Shown here: piece after piece, positions 1 to 6,968 of the stretch
Layout: every line of letters starts with the position of its first letter
Position numbering within the stretch: position 1 is the first letter of the stretch
From: Candidatus Omnitrophota bacterium
Lineage (GTDB): Bacteria; Omnitrophota; Gorgyraeia; B26-G9
Assembly: GCA_023136735.1 (NCBI GenBank)
Contig: JAGLQQ010000144.1
Location: forward strand, 1 to 11,219
Direction: 5' to 3'
Length of the DNA: 11,219 bases
Made by a program: the position numbers and the translations under genes
The notes under the pieces: model-generated
Database searches by the model: none
The model's input: the letters and a program-made list of their open reading frames with translations, nothing else
Told to the model about the DNA's origin: nothing

Positions 1-771
1 TTGAAGGTAATAGGACTTTTAAATATTCAATTTGCCGTAAAAAATAACATAGTTTATGTCTTAGAGGTTAATCCTAGAGCATCAAGGACAACTCCTTTTG
101 TAAGCAAAGCCACAGGAGTGCCTTTGGCAAAAATTGCCGCAAAGCTCATGGCAGGTTTGACGCTTAAAGAACTGGGTATTGTTGAAGAAAAAAAAGTAGA
201 ACACATTTCAGTTAAGGAATCTGTCTTGCCTTTTACGCGGTTTTCCGGAGTAGATGTATTGCTCGGCCCGGAAATGAAATCTACGGGAGAAGTCATGGGG
301 ATTGACAAGTCATTTGGAATGGCATTTTATAAGGCTCAACTTGCTGCAGGCACATTATTGCCGGCTAAAGGCAAGATATTCATAAGCGTTAAAAATAATG
401 ATAAGAGAAATATAGTTTTTATTGCAAAAAAAATCTATGATATGGGTTTTGAAATCATTGCAACAATCGGTACAGCCAAAGTTTTGAGCTCAAATAATAT
501 TAAGGTGAAAAAAGTTGGAAAGATTGGCGAAGGCCATATGGAATTGCTCGAGCTTATGAAGAAGGGTAAAATTAAGCTTGTAATTAATACTCCCTCAGGT
601 AGGAAGGGGCAGTCTGATATGAAGTATATGCGTAATTTAGCTACTATGCAGGGAATTCCTTGTATAACTACGATACAGGGAGCTCAGGCAGCAGTCAATG
701 GTATGGAGGCAGTAAGAGAAAGTGATTTTTCAGTAACTTCTATACAGGAATATTTGCAAAAGTATTCTTGA
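1..771 (+). CDS. carB: Carbamoyl-phosphate synthase large subunit, C-terminal part (gene truncated by window start)
   Basis: This is the last 256 codons of a carB gene that begins before the window. The TTG at position 1 is an internal Leu codon, not a start. The fragment opens at the end of the second ATP-grasp domain. The motif LEVNPRASRT at residues 21-30 carries the Glu/Asn/Arg that bind metal and ATP in this family. LLGPEM and STGEVMGI follow, then an MGS-like allosteric domain from about residue 120 to the end. In E. coli CarB the MGS domain binds UMP, IMP and ornithine. The phosphate-pocket pattern is kept here: ISVKNNDK, the Thr residues of ATIGTA, and INTPSGR. The protein makes carbamoyl phosphate from bicarbonate, two ATP and ammonia channelled from CarA, for arginine and pyrimidine synthesis in the cytoplasm. 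It looks closer to the E. coli-type C-terminus than the next gene does. It lies 27 nt before that second carB, presumably in the same operon. Confidence in the family is very high. Confidence 0.95.
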   Translation: MKVIGLLNIQFAVKNNIVYVLEVNPRASRTTPFVSKATGVPLAKIAAKLMAGLTLKELGIVEEKKVEHISVKESVLPFTRFSGVDVLLGPEMKSTGEVMGIDKSFGMAFYKAQLAAGTLLPAKGKIFISVKNNDKRNIVFIAKKIYDMGFEIIATIGTAKVLSSNNIKVKKVGKIGEGHMELLELMKKGKIKLVINTPSGRKGQSDMKYMRNLATMQGIPCITTIQGAQAAVNGMEAVRESDFSVTSIQEYLQKYS

Positions 772-798
772 TAATAGAAAAGAAAGGAGCATCACGGT

Positions 799-3700
799 AT
801 GCCGCGCAGAGAAGACATAAAAAAAGTTTTAATTATTGGTTCAGGGCCAATTATTATTGGTCAGGCTTGTGAATTTGATTATTCCGGTACTCAGGCTTGT
901 AAAGCATTAAAAGAAGAAGGATATGAAGTTGTACTGGTGAATTCTAATCCGGCAACGATCATGACTGATCCTGGGATGGCGCATAGAACCTATATTGAAC
1001 CGCTTACTGCCGAGACTATAGAAAAAATTATTGAAATAGAAAAACCGGATGCTTTACTTCCTAATTTAGGCGGGCAAACTGCGCTTAATCTTACCTCCTC
1101 ACTCTATTCATCAGGAGTATTAAAAAAACATAATGTAGAAATTATCGGGGTAAAAGCTGATGCTATTGAAAGAGGCGAAGACAGGATCGCTTTTAAAGAG
1201 ACTATGAATAAAATCGGCATTGAAATGCCGAAATCTGAACCGTGCCACTCAGTAGAGGAAGCGGAAAAGATAGCGGAGAAAATGAATTATCCGGTTGTTT
1301 TGCGGCCGGCTTATACAATGGGCGGAACTGGCGGTGGTATTGCCTATAATGTAGAGGAATTAAGAACAATAGTTACTCGTGGACTTAATGCCAGTCTTGT
1401 ACACCAGGTGCTGGTTGAGGAATCTGTTTTTGGCTGGGAAGAGCTGGAGCTTGAAGTTGTGCGTGATGCTAAGAATCAAAAGATCACGGTTTGTTTTATT
1501 GAAAATATCGACGCCATGGGTGTTCACACCGGAGATAGTTTTTGTTCAGCTCCCATGTTAACTGTTCCGAAAAAATTACAAGATCGCATGCAGGATTATT
1601 CATACAGGATTGTTGATGCTATCGGTGTTACCGGAGGCACTAATGTTCAATTTGCCCATAATCTTAAGGATGACCGTTTGGTAGTTATTGAAATTAATCC
1701 TAGGACTTCCAGGTCATCGGCTTTGGCCTCTAAGGCAACGGGATTTCCTATTGCCCGCATATCAACAAAACTTGCCGCTGGCTTGACTATGGATGAGATT
1801 CCTTATTGGAGGGAGGGGACGCTGGAGAAATATGTTCCTAGTGGGGATTATGTGGTAATAAAATTCGCGCGCTGGGCATTTGAGAAATTCCCACAAGCAA
1901 AGGATATCCTTGGTACGCAGATGAAAGCAGTGGGCGAGGTAATGAGTATCGGGAAAACTTTCAAAGAGGCATTTCAGAAAGCGATAAGAGGTTTAGAAAT
2001 TAAAAGATATGGAATAGGCTGGGCAAAAGATTTTAAGTCTCTTCCGCTTGACCGCTTAAAAGAAAAATTAGCTGTTCCAACAAGCGAACGGATATTTATC
2101 ATGTATGAGGCGCTGCGAAAAGGTATGAGCGTTGATGAATTAAATAAAATGACTTATATTAATAGTTATTTTATCAAAGAGATGAAGGACCTTGTTGATC
2201 TAGAAGAAGAAATAATCGTATCGGGCTGGAAAAAATTGAGTGATGCGCAATTGACCAAAGCTAAGCAATGGGGATTCGGCGATAGATATATAGCTAATCT
2301 TTTTACTATTAAAGAAAAGCAAGTAAGAGACAGACGTCTTAAACTCGGAGTAAAAGAGTGTTATGAGGCAGTACCTGTTAGCGGAGTTGATGATGCTGCA
2401 TATTATTACTCAACTTATAATGCTAAAGACTCGGTGCCTGTATCAAAAAATAAAAAGATTATGATATTAGGCGGCGGACCTAACCGTATTGGACAGGGGA
2501 TTGAATTTGATTATACCTGTGTGCATGCGGCATTTGCCCTGCGCGATGAAGGATATGAGTCCATCATGGTCAACTGTAATCCTGAGACTGTTTCTACGGA
2601 TTATGACACCTCAGATAAACTGTATTTTGAACCTTTAACTGTTGAAGAAGTTCTCTCAATATATGAGAAAGAAAAACCAGAAGGGGTTATTGTCCAGTTT
2701 GGCGGACAGACGCCTTTGAATATTGCACAAGAGTTAAAAGATAATGGGGTTAATATTCTGGGGACTACTCCTGAGAGTATCGCTCTTGCTGAAGACAGGG
2801 AACAATTCAGGAAAAAAATGATCAAACTAAATATTCCTCAACCTGAAAGCGGTACAGCGCGTTCTTTGGATGAAGCCCTTAAGTTAGCCGAGAGAATAGG
2901 GTATCCGCTTATGGTCAGGCCGTCGTTTGTTTTAGGCGGCCGAGGCATGAAAATTGTTTATGATGAATTGATGCTGCGCAAGTATGCCGAAGAGGCTATA
3001 AAGGTCAGCCCGGAGCATCCGATGCTTATTGATCTATTTCTTGAAGAGGCTATTGAAGCTGAAGTTGATGCTCTAAGTGACGGAGAAAATACATTTGTTG
3101 CTTCAATAATGGAACATATTGAGCTTGCCGGAGTGCATAGTGGAGATTCAGCATGTACAATCCCGCCGTGTTCAATACAAGCTAAGCATATTAAAACTAT
3201 CCATGAATATACAAAGGCGATTGCAAAAGAGCTTGAAGTTAAGGGATTAATGAATATTCAGTTTGCAATTTGTGATAATAAAGTATATATCCTAGAAGCA
3301 AATCCAAGAGCTTCACGAACTGTTCCTATAGTTTCTAAAATCATGGGCTTTCCTATTGCTACTATAGCAACACAATTAATGCTGGGAAAGAAGATCAAAA
3401 ATTTTCCTGAGCTAATAGCTAAAAAGGTTTCTTATGTAGGAGTGAAGGAAGCAGTTTTTCCTTTTAATATGTTCCCGGAAGTTGATCCTCTGCTCGGACC
3501 TGAGATGAGAGCAACTGGTGAGGTTATGGGGATCGCCGAATCTTTTGATCTTGCTTTTTATAAAGCTGAAGAAGCTGCTGGTGTCAAGCTGCCGACAGAG
3601 GGAGGAGTTCTTTTGACAGTTGATGATAAAAACAAGAAAAAACTTTTGCCTATTGCCAGCAAAATAGCAGAACTTGGATTAAAAATATATGCAACAGAAG

Positions 3701-4014
3701 GGACGAGTCAATATTTAAAGAAGAATGGCACAAATAGTTTTCAGGTCAAAAAACTGCATGAAGGCAGGCCTAATATTGTTGATGCAGTAAAAAACAAAGA
3801 GATTAATCTTATTATAAATACACCGATGGGGCGTAGTGGAAAAAGTGACGATAGTTATATTAGAATCATGGCGATACAGCAAAAGATTCCTTATATAACT
3901 TCGATGGCCGCAGTAGTTGCTAGTGTAGGAGCTATAGAAGCAGTGCAGAAAACCAGTATTGTGCCGAAGGCTTTGCAGAGTTACTATAAAGAAGATCAGG
4001 AGAAGAAAAAATAA
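799..4014 (+). CDS. carB: Carbamoyl-phosphate synthase large subunit, second complete copy
   Basis: This is a full-length 1071-residue CarB (E. coli CarB is about 1073). The N-terminal carboxyphosphate half carries GSGPIIIGQACEFDYSG (about residues 14-30), the MGGTGGGIAYN glycine loop, the AMGVHTGDS segment, and E298/N300/R302 in EINPRTSR. The C-terminal carbamate-kinase half repeats the plan with GGGPNRIGQGIEFDY, AGVHSGDSA, and E833/N835/R837 in EANPRASR. A C-terminal MGS-like allosteric domain follows, keeping ATEGT, KKLHEGRP and INTPMGR. No catalytic residue I can check is missing, so both halves should be active. The start is the ATG preceded by AGGAG at 785-789 with a 9-nt spacer. The TAA stop shares its last A with the purF ATG (TAATG). 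Ammonia must come from a CarA glutaminase, which is not in this window. The protein is clearly diverged from the carB end just upstream, so this is an old paralog pair rather than a recent duplication. It may serve the pyrimidine or the arginine branch; which one cannot be read from the sequence. Confidence 0.97.
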   Translation: MPRREDIKKVLIIGSGPIIIGQACEFDYSGTQACKALKEEGYEVVLVNSNPATIMTDPGMAHRTYIEPLTAETIEKIIEIEKPDALLPNLGGQTALNLTSSLYSSGVLKKHNVEIIGVKADAIERGEDRIAFKETMNKIGIEMPKSEPCHSVEEAEKIAEKMNYPVVLRPAYTMGGTGGGIAYNVEELRTIVTRGLNASLVHQVLVEESVFGWEELELEVVRDAKNQKITVCFIENIDAMGVHTGDSFCSAPMLTVPKKLQDRMQDYSYRIVDAIGVTGGTNVQFAHNLKDDRLVVIEINPRTSRSSALASKATGFPIARISTKLAAGLTMDEIPYWREGTLEKYVPSGDYVVIKFARWAFEKFPQAKDILGTQMKAVGEVMSIGKTFKEAFQKAIRGLEIKRYGIGWAKDFKSLPLDRLKEKLAVPTSERIFIMYEALRKGMSVDELNKMTYINSYFIKEMKDLVDLEEEIIVSGWKKLSDAQLTKAKQWGFGDRYIANLFTIKEKQVRDRRLKLGVKECYEAVPVSGVDDAAYYYSTYNAKDSVPVSKNKKIMILGGGPNRIGQGIEFDYTCVHAAFALRDEGYESIMVNCNPETVSTDYDTSDKLYFEPLTVEEVLSIYEKEKPEGVIVQFGGQTPLNIAQELKDNGVNILGTTPESIALAEDREQFRKKMIKLNIPQPESGTARSLDEALKLAERIGYPLMVRPSFVLGGRGMKIVYDELMLRKYAEEAIKVSPEHPMLIDLFLEEAIEAEVDALSDGENTFVASIMEHIELAGVHSGDSACTIPPCSIQAKHIKTIHEYTKAIAKELEVKGLMNIQFAICDNKVYILEANPRASRTVPIVSKIMGFPIATIATQLMLGKKIKNFPELIAKKVSYVGVKEAVFPFNMFPEVDPLLGPEMRATGEVMGIAESFDLAFYKAEEAAGVKLPTEGGVLLTVDDKNKKKLLPIASKIAELGLKIYATEGTSQYLKKNGTNSFQVKKLHEGRPNIVDAVKNKEINLIINTPMGRSGKSDDSYIRIMAIQQKIPYITSMAAVVASVGAIEAVQKTSIVPKALQSYYKEDQEKKK

Positions 4015-5396
4015 TGTGTGGAGTATTTGGTGTTATGGGTCACAAAAATGCTGCAAGACTTACCTATTTAGGTTTGTATGCGTTGCAGCATCGTGGTGAG
4101 GAAAGTACAGGGATAGTTAGTTATGACAAGAAAAGAACCTATTCTCATCAAGGGATGGGGTTAGTTGCGGATATTTTTGATGAAAAAGCGATTAAAAGCC
4201 TTAAGGGAAATATTGCTGTCGGCCATGTAAGATATTCGACTACAGGTTCAAGTCTTTCAAGTAATATTCAGCCTTTTCTGGTTAAACACAGGAGCGGGCA
4301 TATCGCCATAGCGCATAATGGGAATTTTACGAATACTTTTGAATTGCGGGAAGCATTAGAAGAACGTGGTTCTATTTTTCAGACAACGATGGACTCAGAG
4401 ATTATTGTCCACAATCTTGCCTATAACAAAAAATTAAATTATCAGACAAAAGTTATCAATGCTTTAGCTCCTTTGGAAGGTGCTTATTCATTGGTAATGA
4501 TGATCGATGATATCCTTGTCGGAGCGCGTGATCCTCATGGATTCAGGCCGCTGTGTCTGGGGAAACTTGAGGGAGCGTATGTCCTGGCAAGTGAAACTTG
4601 CGCACTTGATCTGATCCAGGCAGAGTATATAAGGGAAATAGAGCCGGGAGAGATTGTTTTTATCAAGGATAGAAATATAGAATCCATAAAACCGTTTCCA
4701 AAAAAGAAACATGCTTTTTGTATCTTTGAATATATTTATTTCTCAAGACCGGATTCTAATATATTCGGAAAGAATGTTTATCTTACACGCAAAAGGCTGG
4801 GCGCACAGTTGGCAAAAGAATTTCCTGCTAAATGTGATTTGGCTATGGCTATACCGGATTCAGGAAGTTATGCTGCCGTGGGTTTTGCGGAAGAAGCAAA
4901 AGTTAAAAATGAGATTGGAATGATCCGAAATCATTATGTGGGGAGAACCTTTATTCAACCCTCTCAATTTATACGTGACTTTAGAGTTCGAGTAAAGCTT
5001 AATCCGATCAAAGATGTTATAAAAGGAAAACGTCTTGCAGTTATTGAAGATTCTATTGTAAGGGGTACAACCAGTCGTGCGCGTGTGCGGACAATCCGCA
5101 GTTCAGGCGCAAAGAAAATTCATATGCGCATTAGCTGCCCGCCAATAAAATCACCTTGCTTTTACGGTATTGATTTTCCGACAAAAAAGGAGCTGATCGC
5201 AGCTAATCATACAGTAAATGAGATAAAGGAATTTATGGGGCTGGATAGTTTGAAATATTTAAGCCAGGAGGGCATGCTTAAAGCAATGCTATTGCCAGAA
5301 TGTGAATTTTGCACGGCATGTTTCAGCGGTAAATACCCGACAAAAATACCGAAGAAATTTTCAAAGAAGATGCTTGAAAAGAAAGGTAAATGCTAA
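4014..5396 (+). CDS. purF: Amidophosphoribosyltransferase (glutamine PRPP amidotransferase), Fe-S type
   Basis: PurF catalyses the first step of purine synthesis, from PRPP and glutamine to phosphoribosylamine. The 460-residue protein has an N-terminal Ntn glutaminase domain with the nucleophile Cys2 directly after Met (MCGVFGV), R73 in GHVRYSTTG, N102/G103 in AHNGNF and D127 in MDSEI. The phosphoribosyltransferase domain follows, with IPDSGS near 280 and the PRPP loop VIEDSIVRGTT at 343-353. Cys236 (AFCIFEYIYF), Cys382 (SPCFYGID) and the CxxCxxC at 430-436 match the 4Fe-4S ligand pattern of B. subtilis PurF, so this is the cluster-bearing class. In that class the cluster contributes to oxygen-sensitive stability. 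There is no propeptide beyond the initiator Met. The start overlaps the carB stop by 1 nt and has AGGAG at 3998-4002, suggesting translational coupling. The C-terminus is a short Lys-rich tail. Nothing appears broken. Confidence 0.97.
   Translation: MCGVFGVMGHKNAARLTYLGLYALQHRGEESTGIVSYDKKRTYSHQGMGLVADIFDEKAIKSLKGNIAVGHVRYSTTGSSLSSNIQPFLVKHRSGHIAIAHNGNFTNTFELREALEERGSIFQTTMDSEIIVHNLAYNKKLNYQTKVINALAPLEGAYSLVMMIDDILVGARDPHGFRPLCLGKLEGAYVLASETCALDLIQAEYIREIEPGEIVFIKDRNIESIKPFPKKKHAFCIFEYIYFSRPDSNIFGKNVYLTRKRLGAQLAKEFPAKCDLAMAIPDSGSYAAVGFAEEAKVKNEIGMIRNHYVGRTFIQPSQFIRDFRVRVKLNPIKDVIKGKRLAVIEDSIVRGTTSRARVRTIRSSGAKKIHMRISCPPIKSPCFYGIDFPTKKELIAANHTVNEIKEFMGLDSLKYLSQEGMLKAMLLPECEFCTACFSGKYPTKIPKKFSKKMLEKKGKC
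5381..5386 (+). promoter_or_regulatory. Shine-Dalgarno site that decides the UPF0371 start
   Basis: The sequence GAAAGG lies inside the end of purF. It stands 9 nt before the ATG at 5396 but only 3 nt before the in-frame ATG at 5390. The spacing favours 5396, which overlaps the purF TAA as TAATG. The resulting N-terminus MAQSIGFDNKKYL fits the usual start of the family. Confidence 0.6.
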
Positions 5397-6913
5397 TGGC
5401 TCAGAGTATAGGTTTTGATAATAAGAAATATCTGAAAGAGCAGACAGAAGCCATTCTTACAAGAGTAGAAAAATTTGATGGTAAATTGTACCTTGAATTT
5501 GGAGGAAAGCTGCTTTTTGATTATCATGCTGCGCGTGTACTGCCGGGTTTTGACCCTAATGTTAAAATGAGGTTGCTGCAGAAATTAAAAGATAAAGCGG
5601 ACATAATACTTTGTATATATGCCGGTGATATTGAAAGAAGAAAAGTTCGGGCTGATTTCGGCATAAGCTATGACGCTGATGCAATGAAGCTGATTGATGA
5701 TATAAGAAGTTGGAAACTAGATGTCCGGGCTGTTGTGATTACGCGTTATGACGATCAGCCTGCTGTGAAAATTTTCAAAAATAAATTGGAACGCAGGAAT
5801 ATAAAGGTACACACGCATAGGTTTACCAGGGGCTATCCTACAGATGTGGATTTGATTGTAAGTGATGAAGGCTATGGTTCCAATGAATATATTAAAACAA
5901 AAAATCCGCTGGTGATAGTAATTGGACCAGGCCCAGGAAGTGGAAAACTGGCAACATGTCTTTCTCAGTATTATCATGATTATAAAAAAGGGATAAAAAG
6001 CGGTTATGCCAAGTTTGAGACTTTCCCGATATGGAATATTCCGCTTAAACATCCGGTTAATATAGCATATGAGGCGGCAACCGCTGATATCAGAGATTTT
6101 AATCTTATCGACCCGTTCCATCTTGAGGCCTACAATGAATCAACAGTAAACTATAACCGTGATGTTGAGGTTTTCCCCGTGCTCAAGAGAATCCTTGAAA
6201 CCATCACACATAAAGAGTCTATGTATAAGTCACCTACTGATATGGGGGTCAATCGCGCCGGATTCGGGATAATTGATGATAAGGCAGTTAAAGAGGCGTC
6301 GAAACAGGAGGCTATCAGAAGATTTTTCCGCTATTCTTGTGAATATATGCTTGGCTTTGTGGATAAGGAAACAGTTCAGCGTGTTGAACTTATTATGAAA
6401 GAGTTGGATGTAAAACCAGAAGATAGAAAGGTCGTAGAGCCTGCGAGAGATAAAGCAAAAGAAGCAGAGAAAAAGAACAAAGGCCATGAAGGAGTTTTTT
6501 GCGGGGCGGCATTAGAACTAAATGATGGGACAATAATCACCGGCAGGAATTCACCTATGATGCATGCATCGTCCAGTCTTATTATAAATGCAATAAAGCA
6601 TATGGCCGGGATACCGGATAAAATACATTTATTGTCTCCGAATATAATAAATTCAATAAAGGCATTGAATAAGGAAATTTTAAATGAAAAAGCAGTAAGC
6701 TTAGATCTGGAAGAAACCTTGATTGCCCTGAGCATAAGCGCTGCGACCAATCCCACTTCACAGACAGCTATGGAACAATTAAAAGAACTTAACGGCTGCC
6801 AGATGCATTTGACGCATATTCCTACTTCAGGCGATGAGGTGGGATTAAGGAAACTTGGAGTGGATCTGACAAGCGAAGCAGTTTTTTCTACGAAAAGACT
6901 TTTTGTGTCCTGA
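5396..6913 (+). CDS. UPF0371 / DUF1846 family protein, function unknown
   Basis: This 505-residue protein is recognisable as a full-length member of the UPF0371 (DUF1846) family, whose members are about 500 residues. Hallmarks I recognise are IGFDNKKYL at 5-13, KLYLEFGGK at 30-38, DYHAARVLPGF at 42-52, GYPTDVD at 146-152, the glycine-rich GPGPGSGKLATC at 177-188, GYAKFETFPIWN at 203-214, and AYEAATADI followed by IDPFHLEAYN around 224-247. SPTDMGVN comes further on. The GPGPGSGK stretch resembles a P-loop (GxxxxGK followed by L instead of S/T), so phosphate or nucleotide binding is possible. That is my inference. The biochemical role of the family is not established as far as I know. There is no signal peptide or membrane segment, so the protein should be cytoplasmic. 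The TAATG overlap with purF and the PurF-like gene downstream suggest a role tied to PRPP, purine or glutamine metabolism. An alternative ATG at 5390 would add two residues, but its Shine-Dalgarno spacing is too short. Confidence 0.93.
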   Translation: MAQSIGFDNKKYLKEQTEAILTRVEKFDGKLYLEFGGKLLFDYHAARVLPGFDPNVKMRLLQKLKDKADIILCIYAGDIERRKVRADFGISYDADAMKLIDDIRSWKLDVRAVVITRYDDQPAVKIFKNKLERRNIKVHTHRFTRGYPTDVDLIVSDEGYGSNEYIKTKNPLVIVIGPGPGSGKLATCLSQYYHDYKKGIKSGYAKFETFPIWNIPLKHPVNIAYEAATADIRDFNLIDPFHLEAYNESTVNYNRDVEVFPVLKRILETITHKESMYKSPTDMGVNRAGFGIIDDKAVKEASKQEAIRRFFRYSCEYMLGFVDKETVQRVELIMKELDVKPEDRKVVEPARDKAKEAEKKNKGHEGVFCGAALELNDGTIITGRNSPMMHASSSLIINAIKHMAGIPDKIHLLSPNIINSIKALNKEILNEKAVSLDLEETLIALSISAATNPTSQTAMEQLKELNGCQMHLTHIPTSGDEVGLRKLGVDLTSEAVFSTKRLFVS

Positions 6914-6957
6914 GTAAAACCAGAAGAAAAGTGCTAGGGAATTATTTTAACTTGAAC

Positions 6958-6962
6958 GGAGG
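6958..6962 (+). promoter_or_regulatory. Strong Shine-Dalgarno site fixing the PurF-like start
   Basis: GGAGG stands 6 nt before the ATG at 6969. The reading frame upstream is closed by TAA at 6948-6950. The protein therefore starts MSG, and there is no room for an N-terminal extension that could supply a catalytic Cys. This matters because it shows the Ser at position 2 is real and not a start-site error. Confidence 0.85.
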
Positions 6963-6968
6963 TTTGAA

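Noticed and set aside
1..3. TTG at position 1 as a true start giving a 256-residue protein
   Set aside because: The sequence begins in the middle of the second CarB ATP-grasp domain. It is an internal Leu codon of a gene cut by the window edge.
5390..5392. ATG at 5390 as the start of the UPF0371 gene
   Set aside because: It lies only 3 nt after the GAAAGG site, whereas the ATG at 5396 has a normal 9-nt spacer and gives the family-typical N-terminus.
5717..6756. Long open frames on the minus strand inside the UPF0371 gene, and similar ones inside carB, the PurF paralog, pyrG and the GAF-ANTAR gene
   Set aside because: They are antisense to well-conserved coding sequence, show no recognisable motifs and have composition typical of shadow frames.
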